Assembly: GCF_965215655.1 (NCBI RefSeq)
Contig: NZ_OZ244111.1
Span: forward strand, 2,232,001 to 2,296,000
Origin: Nioella sp965215655
Lineage (GTDB): Bacteria > Pseudomonadota > Alphaproteobacteria > Rhodobacterales > Rhodobacteraceae
Length of the DNA stretch: 64,000 bases
Direction: 5' to 3'
Position numbers and translations under genes: made by a program. Positions 8,509 to 16,064 of the stretch are shown here, piece by piece (positions within the stretch are counted from its first letter, which is position 1; each line of letters starts with the position of its first letter). The notes under the pieces are model-generated. The model saw only the letters and a list, made by a program, of their open reading frames with translations. It searched no databases and had not been told where the DNA came from.

Positions 8509-9102
8509 TCAGGGCAGCAGGATCGGGGTCCGGTCGCCCGCTGCGAAACGGCGCAGTACGGCGGGGTAGAGCCTGTGTTCCTCGACCAGCACCCGCGCGG
8601 CGAGGGTCTCGGGCGTGTCATCCGCCAACACCGGCACCCGCGCCTGCCCGAGGATCGGGCCATCGTCCAGTTCCGGCGTCACCTCATGGACAGTGCAGCC
8701 ATGCTCCGCATCCCCCGCTTCCAGCGCGCGGGCATGGGTGTGAAGACCCCGGTACTTAGGCAACAAAGAAGGATGAATGTTCAGCATCCTGCCCTGGTAG
8801 CGGCCCACGAACCCCCCGGTCAGCACCCGCATGAACCCCGCAAGGCAGAGGATATCGGGTCGCGCGCCATCGACCACCTGCGCCAGCTCCGTCTCGAAAG
8901 CGGCGCGGTCGCCCTTGAAAGGGCGATGGTCCACAACGGCCGTGGGCACGCCCATGGCACGGGCCTTGGCCAGCCCGCCCGCCTCCGGCAGGTTGGAGAT
9001 CACGAGACAGGGTCGCGCGGGGTGATCGCCCGTCATGCTTTCGACAAGCGAGACCATGTTGGACCCGCCCCCCGAAATGAAGATCGCGACCCGACGCGTC
9101 AC
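8509..9102 (-). CDS. purN: phosphoribosylglycinamide formyltransferase
   Basis: The 197-residue protein matches PurN in length and motifs: the phosphate-binding FISGGGSNM, the folate-side catalytic segment LNIHPSLLPKYRGLHTH (Asn108, His110) and the Asp of ELDDGPILGQ. It transfers a formyl group from 10-formyltetrahydrofolate to GAR in purine synthesis. The start is a GTG at 9102 overlapping the purM stop (GTGA), so the two are translationally coupled. The dispersed hairpin element follows directly after its stop. Confidence 0.95.
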   Translation of the reverse strand: MTRRVAIFISGGGSNMVSLVESMTGDHPARPCLVISNLPEAGGLAKARAMGVPTAVVDHRPFKGDRAAFETELAQVVDGARPDILCLAGFMRVLTGGFVGRYQGRMLNIHPSLLPKYRGLHTHARALEAGDAEHGCTVHEVTPELDDGPILGQARVPVLADDTPETLAARVLVEEHRLYPAVLRRFAAGDRTPILLP

Positions 9103-10145
9103 GTCAGGGTGCCGCTGTAGCGGATGCCCCCGCCCGCAACCACATGCCCAAGCCGCGCGACGGTCTCGCCCTCGGCCTCCAGCAGCGCCGCCAGAGCCTC
9201 GGCCCGGTCGGCGGCCACGACCACCACCATTCCGATGCCGGAATTGAAGGTTTTCAGCATCTCGGCCTCATCGAGCCCGCCTTCGGACATCAGCCATTTG
9301 AAGACCGGAGAAAGTGCCCAGGATCCAAGGTCGATCTCGGCCCCCATCCCGTCAGGCAGCACGCGCGGCAGGTTCTCGGTCAGCCCGCCGCCGGTGATAT
9401 GGGCCAGCGCATGCACCCCCCCTGCCCGCACGGCGGCCAGCGCCTGCGTCACGTAAAGCCGTGTCGGGGCCAGCAATTCCCGGCCAAGGCTCTCGCCCCC
9501 GAATGGCGATGCTGCGTCCCAGGCCAGCCCCGACCGTTCCACGATCCGGCGCACCAGCGAATAGCCGTTGGAATGGACCCCATCGGACCCAAGCCCGAGC
9601 AGAACATCGCCCTCGGCCACGCCGTCCGGCAGCGACGCCCCGCGTTCCATTGCCCCTACGGCGAAGCCCGCAAGGTCGAAATCCCCCGGCGCGTACATGC
9701 CCGGCATCTCTGCCGTTTCGCCGCCGATGAGTGCACAGCCAGAACGTTTGCAACCCTCGGCAATGCCCTCGATGATCGTGGCGGCATCAGACACATCGAG
9801 CTTACCGGTGGCAAAGTAGTCCAGAAAAAAGAGCGGCTCGGCCCCCTGGCACACGAGGTCGTTCACGCACATGGCCACCAGGTCGATCCCGATCGTGTCG
9901 AACACGCCGGTGTCAATGGCGATCTTCAGCTTCGTACCAACACCATCCGTCGCGGCCACAAGAACCGGGTCGTCGTAGCCCGCGGCCCTGAGGTCAAACA
10001 GCGCCCCAAAGCCGCCAAGCCCCGACATAACGCCGGGCCGAGTGGTGGCCTTGGCGGCGGGCTTGATCCGCTCCACCAGCTCGTTACCCGCGTCGATATC
10101 GACACCCGCCTCAGCGTAGGTCAGCCCCTGTTTTCCGTCCGTCAT
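9099..10145 (-). CDS. purM: phosphoribosylformylglycinamidine cyclo-ligase (AIR synthetase)
   Basis: The 348-residue protein carries PurM motifs: LTYAEAGVDIDAGNELVERI, the signature LVAATDGVGTKLKIA, GGETAEMPG and ITGGGLTENLPRVLP. It closes the imidazole ring of FGAM using ATP. The ATG at 10145 (MTDGKQGLTYAEAG) gives the family N-terminus; the open frame extends upstream with no similarity. It forms a purM-purN operon on the minus strand. Confidence 0.95.
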   Translation of the reverse strand: MTDGKQGLTYAEAGVDIDAGNELVERIKPAAKATTRPGVMSGLGGFGALFDLRAAGYDDPVLVAATDGVGTKLKIAIDTGVFDTIGIDLVAMCVNDLVCQGAEPLFFLDYFATGKLDVSDAATIIEGIAEGCKRSGCALIGGETAEMPGMYAPGDFDLAGFAVGAMERGASLPDGVAEGDVLLGLGSDGVHSNGYSLVRRIVERSGLAWDAASPFGGESLGRELLAPTRLYVTQALAAVRAGGVHALAHITGGGLTENLPRVLPDGMGAEIDLGSWALSPVFKWLMSEGGLDEAEMLKTFNSGIGMVVVVAADRAEALAALLEAEGETVARLGHVVAGGGIRYSGTLT

Positions 10146-10333
10146 GGCCCGCTCCTTCAAACTTGGCGTCCTGCTAGCAGGGGCCACGGGACGAGTCCAT
10201 TGCCAGCGTGACGCGGGGACGAGCAATGCAAGACTTGCAGAAAACGCATCCGTGACTATGGTTTCTCGGGCCTTCGCTGTGTCGCCGTCCACGCGTGATT
10301 GAAAATCAAAAGCTTAAGACTGGAAACTGCCTT

Positions 10334-11236
10334 ATGCCCACCTCAACGTTCATGAATTTCAGCGCACTGTTTTTTCAAGGCTCCATTTCGGGAAACACGC
10401 TGACGATCAGCAGTTCCGTGGCGAACCTATCGGGGGGCAACTACCTTTGGGACATGGATGACAGCACAACGATTAATTCCGGCGACATTCTGGCGTTGAG
10501 CGGTTCTGTCCAGGCTCCCTACTCCGGCTACGGGATCATCCCGCTCGGAACCACGACGATGTATCCGATCTTTGGACCTGACGGCGGTGGACGCTACTGG
10601 ATCCCGCATGACAACACGCTCAACATTAGCCAGTTTGGCGTGACGAACACTGTCCAGCCGCTATCGGTCTTCTGCTTTCACGCCGGGACGCAGATCAGCA
10701 CCCCGACCGGGGAGGTAGAGGTAGAAAACCTGACCATCGGTGATCCTGTCCTGACTGCAGAGGGCCACGTCGTCCCGATCAAATGGATCGGCCGCCAGAC
10801 CGTGTCCACGCGTTTCGGGCCAGCCGAACGGCTGATGCCGGTCCGCTTTGCCGCCGGGTCGCTCGGCGATGGCCTGCCGCAGTTCGATCTGACGGTCACG
10901 GCGGATCACGGGATGCTGGTGGATGGCGTGATCTGCAATGCGGGTGCGTTGGTGAATGGCACGACCATCACTCGTGTGCCTCTGGCCGAAATGGGCGAGA
11001 GCTACACCGTCTATCATATCGAAACCGAAGCCCATGAGATCATCCTCGCCAACGGTGCCCGGGCAGAGACGTTTATCGACAACGTCTCCCGCCGCGTCTT
11101 TGACAATTACGCCGAGTTCGAAGCGCTCTATGGCGACGTTCCGGAGATGGAAGAACTGCCCTATCCCCGCGCCATGTCAGCGCGGCAGGTGCCAAACAGG
11201 ATCAAGGCGCAGTTGAGCATGGACTGCACCGCCTGA
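10334..11236 (+). CDS. Hint-domain protein 3
   Basis: The 300-residue protein starts at ATG 10334 (MPTSTFMNFSALFFQGS) with GGAAA upstream. The N-terminal 113 residues are a beta-type region with an INSGDILALSGSV segment. Its opening FFQGS is shared with Hint protein 5. The Hint_2 module begins at C114 (CFHAGTQISTPTG), followed by KWIGRQTVSTRFGPAERL, TVTADHGMLVDG (TxxH block) and the conserved C-terminus EALYGDVPEMEELPYPRAM. The purM promoter must lie in the same 188-bp divergent gap. No secretion signal is visible at the N-terminus, so if exported it uses another route. Confidence 0.85.
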   Translation: MPTSTFMNFSALFFQGSISGNTLTISSSVANLSGGNYLWDMDDSTTINSGDILALSGSVQAPYSGYGIIPLGTTTMYPIFGPDGGGRYWIPHDNTLNISQFGVTNTVQPLSVFCFHAGTQISTPTGEVEVENLTIGDPVLTAEGHVVPIKWIGRQTVSTRFGPAERLMPVRFAAGSLGDGLPQFDLTVTADHGMLVDGVICNAGALVNGTTITRVPLAEMGESYTVYHIETEAHEIILANGARAETFIDNVSRRVFDNYAEFEALYGDVPEMEELPYPRAMSARQVPNRIKAQLSMDCTA

Positions 11237-11596
11237 CCGAGAGGGAAACCGGGCGCAGCGAAAGAACCCCCTTGCAACGGGATCGGCCCTGTCTTGCTGC
11301 GTCTCTGAAGGGATCATTGCTCTTGAGTGAAATGTCCCGCCTGATCGACCTTAAAGTCGGCACGCCTTCGAGTTTCAGCATCCTGTACCGGGGCAGACAG
11401 GCCACATCGCGCCTATTTGCACGACTCAACCCCAGATCGAAAATCTTTCTGTTAACTTTCGTTAACATATATGCAAAACCGTATTTGCACAGAATCAGCC
11501 GACGGCGAGACACCTTTTTACAAGCGGGGGACTAAGGGCATTTTTCACCCTCCCAATCTCCGTTCGGCCCAGTTTTATTGATGGGTAGCGCAGCAC
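11237..11596. other. 360-bp gene-free gap with paired GTTAAC sites
   Basis: No credible gene is seen. The first 200 bp are GC-rich. The second half is AT-richer and contains two GTTAAC palindromes at 11451-11456 and 11461-11466 separated by TTTC, followed by a TATATG stretch. This is probably the promoter region of Hint gene 4. Confidence 0.5.
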
Positions 11597-12478
11597 ATGG
11601 CCATATACATCGTTGAAACCCGAGACCGGTATGACGGTTCGACAGGAAACTCCGCCAATCCAAACTACAACGTAACACAGCTGACGGAAGTCAGCGGCAC
11701 GTTCACCAACGGCGAAGCAGTCGTGCATTCCCCGGGAGGCGGGGGCGACAGCTTTATCTATGTTGGCACATATGACGACGGCACGACTGTTTGGGGTGTT
11801 CTTCAGGAATCCGGCGGGGACTACATGCTGTTCAGCGGCGATGCATCGGCAACGCCCCCCGCCTCGATCGTGATTGCCAACATCACCACGGACCCGCTGT
11901 TGGTGTGCTTCCACGAAGGAGCCCAGATCGACACGCCGGATGGGACACAATCGGTTGAAACCCTTTCGATTGGAGATCTGGTGATCTCTGCGGATGGACA
12001 CCACCTCTCGGTCAAATGGATCGGTCGCCGGACCGTTGCGCCGCGCTTCGGACCCGCAGAACGCCTGATGCCGGTGCGGTTTGCCGCCGGATCTCTCGGC
12101 GATGGCCTGCCGAATGCCGATCTGACAGTGACCGCCGATCACGGGATGCTCGTGGATGGAGTGATCTGCCATGCGGGTGCGTTGGTGAACGGAGACAGCA
12201 TCACCCGCGTTGCACTGTCAGACCTGGATGAGCGCTATACGGTCTATCATATCGAGACCGAGGAGCACGCAATCATCCTCGCAAACGGCGCCCCTACCGA
12301 GACCTTTATCGACAATGTGTCCCGAAGGGCCTTCGACAACTACGCGGAGTTCGAAGCGCTTTACGGGTTCGTTCCCGAAATGCACGAACTGCCTTACCCG
12401 CGCGCCATGTCCGCAAGGCAGGTTCCCGCCCGGATTCGCGCAAAGCTTCAAGGCGGTGTGCAAAAGACAATAGCCTGA
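11597..12478 (+). CDS. Hint-domain protein 4
   Basis: The 293-residue protein begins MAIYIVETRDRYDG. Its 103-residue N-terminal region differs from the other paralogs and is rich in Gly, Asn and Thr. The Hint_2 module starts at C104 (CFHEGAQIDTPDG) and retains TVTADHGMLVDG. This is the most divergent Hint module of the five (RRTVAPRFGPAERL, ITRVALSDLDERYTVYHI, ALYGFVPEMHELPYPRAM). A good Rho-independent terminator follows 22 bp after the stop, so the gene is probably monocistronic. Confidence 0.85.
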   Translation: MAIYIVETRDRYDGSTGNSANPNYNVTQLTEVSGTFTNGEAVVHSPGGGGDSFIYVGTYDDGTTVWGVLQESGGDYMLFSGDASATPPASIVIANITTDPLLVCFHEGAQIDTPDGTQSVETLSIGDLVISADGHHLSVKWIGRRTVAPRFGPAERLMPVRFAAGSLGDGLPNADLTVTADHGMLVDGVICHAGALVNGDSITRVALSDLDERYTVYHIETEEHAIILANGAPTETFIDNVSRRAFDNYAEFEALYGFVPEMHELPYPRAMSARQVPARIRAKLQGGVQKTIA

Positions 12479-12500
12479 TTTCAATTTCATTTTCACAAGA

Positions 12501-12526
12501 AGAGGGCCTTTTGGGCCCTCTTTTTT
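12501..12526 (+). terminator. Rho-independent terminator of Hint gene 4
   Basis: AGAGGGCC pairs with GGCCCTCT around a short T-rich loop, and a run of T follows to 12526. It is 22 bp after the Hint 4 stop. Confidence 0.85.
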
Positions 12527-12731
12527 ATACCAAATGACGTCAATCATTAACAGAGAACACCATTTTATATCTACCAGAATTAACAAATGTCTTGACTAAA
12601 TGAACAGGCCAGAGACATTCTTCAAATGTCCCGATGATCTAAATAAGAGTTCCGACACAATAAACTGCGGCGCTTGTCGGAGGGAACGATTTACTGCCCG
12701 ATTCACGGGCTCAGACCATAAGGAAAGCATC

Positions 12732-13259
12732 ATGGCAGAACCATATTTGGGTCAGATTTATCTGGTTGGATACAACTTTGCGCAACGGGGTTTTGCGTTT
12801 TGCGACGGGCAGCTTTTGCCGATATCCTCCAATTCTGCGCTGTTTTCCTTGCTTGGCACCATGTATGGCGGCGATGGTCGGACAACATTCGGATTGCCGG
12901 ATTTGAGAGGTCGGGTCGCAATAGGCCGCGGTGATGGTCCCGGGTTGACTCCAAGAGTCATGGGGCAACGCGGCGGCGAAGAACGTAATACCCTCACGAT
13001 CAACCAGATGCCGTCCCACACGCATACGGGGGCAATTCACGGGGAATCTGCGCCTGCAACCCAGGGTTCGCCCGGCGGGAACATGCTTGGCCTTGGTAAT
13101 TTCTATGCCAGCGTGGGCGCCGGTCCTGATCTTCAAATGGCCTCGGAATCCATTACAATAGCCAATAACGGCGGCGGTCAGTCCTTCAACATCATGCCAC
13201 CCTACCTTGTTCTGAACTACGAGATCGCACTTCAGGGTCTGTTCCCGTCGCGCAGCTAA
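12732..13259 (+). CDS. tail-collar (microcystin-dependent/MdpB-like) protein
   Basis: The 175-residue protein has the phage tail-collar domain in residues 1-60: YLGQIYLVGYNFAQRGFAFC, DGQLLPISSNSALFSLLGTM and YGGDGRTTFGLPDLRGRVAI. The C-terminal NIMPPYLVLNYEIALQG is also typical of free-standing MdpB-like proteins. No capsid, tail or integrase gene is nearby, so this is not a prophage remnant in the usual sense. The ATG at 12732 has AAGGAAAG just upstream. Two DUF6916 genes and a GNAT gene follow, an association I recall for these proteins. The 250 bp upstream are AT-rich. Confidence 0.85.
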   Translation: MAEPYLGQIYLVGYNFAQRGFAFCDGQLLPISSNSALFSLLGTMYGGDGRTTFGLPDLRGRVAIGRGDGPGLTPRVMGQRGGEERNTLTINQMPSHTHTGAIHGESAPATQGSPGGNMLGLGNFYASVGAGPDLQMASESITIANNGGGQSFNIMPPYLVLNYEIALQGLFPSRS

Positions 13260-13330
13260 GCCATCAGACGGCGGCCGCTGCATACCCTTGCCGCGGCCAC
13301 TGCTGATCATCGTATTTCAAGGAGGATGCC

Positions 13331-13780
13331 ATGACATCTGACACCAAGCTGAGTCGGCGAAGCTATCTGGCCAGCCAGGCCGCAATCGCGGCGACAGCGA
13401 CTGCCCTGCCATCTGCCGCGTTGGCCCATGCCGATCTGGATCCGGTTTCATCCGGACCCGTAAACTGGAGGACGGCTACCGCAGCTGATCTGCGACGGTT
13501 CATCGGTGACCGGTTCCGGGTCACGTCGCCTGACGGGTCTGTCACGGTCCTGCATCTGATTGACGTGGAAGCCAGGCCCTTCGGCCCCGATGCGCCCGCC
13601 GACCTGCCCCGTGCCGAAGCGGTGAGCGCCGTATTCGACAGCCCCGACAAGGCCCCGCTCGTCGAAACCGGCCACATGACCCGGCGCATCAGCCATATGC
13701 ATCTGGGCAGTGCGGATCTGTTCCTTGGCCCGGTGCACACGCGTGACGGGTCAGACTTGCTGGAACTGACCCTGAGCTGA
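13331..13780 (+). CDS. DUF6916-like protein with a Tat-type signal
   Basis: The 149-residue protein opens with a twin-arginine signal (SRRSYLASQAAIAATATALP ending near ALAHA), so the product should reach the periplasm folded. The body (FIGDRFRVTSPDGSVTVLHL, ETGHMTRRISHMHLGSADLF, LFLGPVHTRDGSDLLELTL) resembles the short beta domain that accompanies tail-collar proteins, now called DUF6916. The gene lies 71 bp after the tail-collar gene with an AAGGAGG ribosome site. A second, signal-less member lies at 14363. The family name is from recall; the function is unknown. Confidence 0.65.
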   Translation: MTSDTKLSRRSYLASQAAIAATATALPSAALAHADLDPVSSGPVNWRTATAADLRRFIGDRFRVTSPDGSVTVLHLIDVEARPFGPDAPADLPRAEAVSAVFDSPDKAPLVETGHMTRRISHMHLGSADLFLGPVHTRDGSDLLELTLS

Positions 13781-13802
13781 CGCCCCGCAGCAGCGAACAT
13801 AT

Positions 13803-13829
13803 GGCCTGCCGCACATAGTGTGGCGGGCC
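13803..13829 (+). terminator. strong hairpin between DUF6916 and GNAT genes
   Basis: A 12-bp stem with two G-U pairs (GGCCTGCCGCAC / GTGTGGCGGGCC) encloses an ATA loop. There is no T-tract, so it could be an attenuator or a processing/stability hairpin rather than a full terminator. Confidence 0.5.
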
Positions 13830-13858
13830 TGAACGTTGAAATCAGAAGGGAAATCCTG

Positions 13859-14359
13859 ATGCAGCTGACGCGTGGCAAGATCGGCTTTCGCATAATCGAA
13901 AACGCTGACCGGGCCTTTCTCTTCGATCTCTATGCCTCCACGCGCGAGTGGGAGTTTCAGCAGACCAGCTGGACCGAAGCAGACTGGCGGGACTTCCTGC
14001 AAGGACAGTTTGCCGCTCAGGATCTGCATTACCAGCGGGCATTCCCGAATGCGATCAGGCGGATCATCCAGATTGACGGGCGCGATATCGGGCGGCTTTA
14101 CCTCGACCGGCAGGATGACTGCCTGCGCATCATCGAGCTTTCGCTGATCCCGGAGGCGCGCGGGCGCGGGATCGGCACCGATCTGCTGCGCAGCCTGATG
14201 AACGAGGCCCATGGCGGCAAGGTTCCGGTGCGTCTGCATGTGGAAAAGCACAGCCCGGCGCTCAACCTCTATCTCCGCCACGGCTTTCGCGCCGTATCGG
14301 ACGCGGGTCACCATATCGCGATGGAGTGGATGCCGAATACCGCCCCGAGAGAAATCTGA
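13859..14359 (+). CDS. GNAT-family N-acetyltransferase
   Basis: The 166-residue protein shows the acetyl-CoA motif A, IIELSLIPEARGRGIGTDLL (V/I-x-P-x-x-R-G-x-G-I/V-G), and a motif B region LHVEKHSPALNLYLRHGFRA. The ATG at 13859 is preceded by AAGGGAAA. GNAT enzymes transfer acetyl groups to amines. The neighbourhood (tail-collar and DUF6916 genes) suggests it acts on a product of that locus, but the substrate is unknown. It is convergent with the next gene, with only 3 bp between the stops. Confidence 0.85.
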   Translation: MQLTRGKIGFRIIENADRAFLFDLYASTREWEFQQTSWTEADWRDFLQGQFAAQDLHYQRAFPNAIRRIIQIDGRDIGRLYLDRQDDCLRIIELSLIPEARGRGIGTDLLRSLMNEAHGGKVPVRLHVEKHSPALNLYLRHGFRAVSDAGHHIAMEWMPNTAPREI

Positions 14360-14362
14360 AGG

Positions 14363-14698
14363 TCAGTTGAACACGGTCTCATAAAGCATGCAGTCGTGAT
14401 CCTGTCGGAACGGTTTGACAAACATTTCGACCTGCCCGATGCCCGAATGCTCGACCGTGTACATTCCAGAAGACAGCATCGGCTCGCGCGGTCCCTCCCA
14501 TGTCAGGGCAAAGGCTTTGCGCGGCGGATACAGAACTCCGTCAATCTCAAGGTGGTTGTCACGCACCATCGAGCCTTGAAATATCTTTACGTTGTCCAGA
14601 AGCAATTCGATCGACTGCCCTGCACCTTTCACAGAAAAACACTGCCCTACAAATGGTTCGAAGGATTCGTGTGTTGCGCTGATCAGGTCAATGGTCAC
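14363..14698 (-). CDS. DUF6916-family protein
   Basis: The 111-residue protein (ESFEPFVGQCFSVKG, ALTWEGPREPMLSSGMYTVE, IGQVEMFVKPFRQD, YETVFN end) fits the small beta-rich DUF6916 domain found with tail-collar proteins. It has no signal peptide. It lies convergent to the GNAT gene and divergent from Hint gene 5. Function is unknown; a structural or adaptor role with the tail-collar protein is an inference from co-location. Confidence 0.75.
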   Translation of the reverse strand: MTIDLISATHESFEPFVGQCFSVKGAGQSIELLLDNVKIFQGSMVRDNHLEIDGVLYPPRKAFALTWEGPREPMLSSGMYTVEHSGIGQVEMFVKPFRQDHDCMLYETVFN

Positions 14699-14795
14699 AG
14701 GGACCTCCCAATTTGGTCATAGACGATCTGACCCCAGGATTTATCAAATGAAACGCGCATGCAAGGGAAATGCCCTGAGCCAAGAGCCGCATTTG

Positions 14796-14811
14796 ATTGA
14801 CAATGGTCAAT
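14796..14811. promoter_or_regulatory. candidate operator, inverted repeat ATTGAC-N4-GTCAAT
   Basis: Perfect 6-bp arms lie in the 287-bp AT-rich divergent gap between the DUF6916 gene and Hint gene 5. The regulator is unknown. Nothing else was recognised in this gap. Confidence 0.4.
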
Positions 14812-14985
14812 GTCTTGCATCATCAATAAATAGTATCCATGCATGGCTGCATTAAGAAACTCAGATTGCTATCTTGCCGCCTAACGGCAACACGCGTACA
14901 GTTCGGGCAACATTGCTGATCTGGCACATATTCTGAAAAGTTCGCCTTGATGAGCGTGTGACATTTTTTTTCAAGGGGGTGCGGA

Positions 14986-15888
14986 ATGCCCAATGTGAGT
15001 TTGCCCGATACACTGTTCTTCCAAGGCAGCACTGGTGGCGGGACGATAACACCGACAACGACTTTCACTGACACAAACTTCGGTGGTGCATCAGTTAACG
15101 ACACCAATAATGACGGAGACATGGACGCTGTCGACAACTATTTCGGTTTTGCTGCCTATACAGGGTTCACGATCGAAATTAACGGCAATGACTATGCTGT
15201 ATTCGAAAGTGGCGGCTTCTACTACGTCCCCTATGATCCCAGCTTTGACGACCTGTCCAGCCTGAACGGAACGTCTGTAACCCAGCCCTTCACCAATGCC
15301 GGGGATGATGCGGTTGTGGTAAACTGCTTCCTGGCTGGCACCAGCATTGCAACCGTTGAAGGCGAGGTAGCAGTAGAAACCCTGGCGATCGGTGACACGG
15401 TGCTGAACGCTGATGGCGCAGAGGTCGCCGTGAAATGGATCGGGCGGCAGACGGTCAAGACCATGTTCAAACCCGCTGAACGTGTGGCGCCCGTGCGCTT
15501 TGCCGCCGGGTCGCTTGGCGAGGGATTGCCCGTGTCCGATCTGACGGTCACCGCCGATCACGGCATGCTGGTCGATGGCGTCATCTGCCACGCAGGGGCG
15601 CTTGTGAATGGCACCACCATCACCCGTGTTCCGATGGAGGAGATGGGCGAAAGCTACACCGTCTACCACATTGAGACCGAGGCGCATGAGATCATCCTAG
15701 CAAACGGCGCCCCGGCCGAGACCTTCATCGACAATGTGAGCCGCCGGGTGTTCGACAATTACGCCGAGTTCGAGGCGCTTTATGGCGATGTGCCGGAAAT
15801 GGAAGAACTGCCCTATCCCCGTGCCATGAGCGCCCGGCAGGTGCCGGCGCATATCGCGCGTTTGCTCGGCGTGTCGAAAGTCGCCTGA
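14986..15888 (+). CDS. Hint-domain protein 5
   Basis: The 300-residue protein begins MPNVSLPDTLFFQGS. The N-terminal 113 residues contain an acidic, calcium-site-like stretch (NDTNNDGDMDAVDN). The Hint_2 module starts at C114 (CFLAGTSIATVEG) and keeps TVTADHGMLVDG and the conserved tail EALYGDVPEMEELPYPRAM. A run of G (AAGGGGG) supplies the ribosome site. It is followed by a tRNA gene. As for its paralogs, the function and any self-cleavage are unproven. Confidence 0.85.
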   Translation: MPNVSLPDTLFFQGSTGGGTITPTTTFTDTNFGGASVNDTNNDGDMDAVDNYFGFAAYTGFTIEINGNDYAVFESGGFYYVPYDPSFDDLSSLNGTSVTQPFTNAGDDAVVVNCFLAGTSIATVEGEVAVETLAIGDTVLNADGAEVAVKWIGRQTVKTMFKPAERVAPVRFAAGSLGEGLPVSDLTVTADHGMLVDGVICHAGALVNGTTITRVPMEEMGESYTVYHIETEAHEIILANGAPAETFIDNVSRRVFDNYAEFEALYGDVPEMEELPYPRAMSARQVPAHIARLLGVSKVA

Positions 15889-15976
15889 CCCAACCCCAAG
15901 ATCGGATGCGGGGGCCTGATCGGCCCTCGCGACGGGCTTGACCCCGCCCTCCATCCTGATATTTCCTCGCTTCGGC

Positions 15977-16053
15977 GGGCCTGTAGCTCAATTGGTTAGA
16001 GCAGAGCGCTCATAACGCTTTGGTTGCGGGTTCAAGTCCTGCCGGGCCTACCA
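15977..16053 (+). tRNA. tRNA with CAU anticodon (probably Ile2, otherwise elongator Met)
   Basis: A full 77-nt cloverleaf including encoded CCA can be folded. It has acceptor GGGCCTG with CGGGCCT, D-stem GCTC/GAGC, anticodon stem GAGCG/CGCTT with loop CTCATAA, and T-arm GCGGG-TTCAAGT-CCTGC. The anticodon CAT fits tRNA-Met or the lysidine-modified tRNA-Ile2. The GGGCC acceptor start resembles what I recall for alphaproteobacterial Ile2. It is not an initiator tRNA because the anticodon stem lacks the three G-C pairs. Confidence 0.9.
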
Positions 16054-16064
16054 AAACACCGCCT

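Noticed and set aside
6756..8759. 667-codon plus-strand open frame
   Set aside because: It is antisense to rnd and purN, which have clear catalytic motifs. It has no ribosome site and no family similarity.
12732..14698. Prophage remnant
   Set aside because: Only a tail-collar domain is present, with no capsid, tail-tube, portal, integrase or att-like repeat nearby.
1356..15888. Hint modules as splicing inteins
   Set aside because: There is no C-extein and no His-Asn at the end. The proteins stop soon after the module, so protein splicing is not expected.
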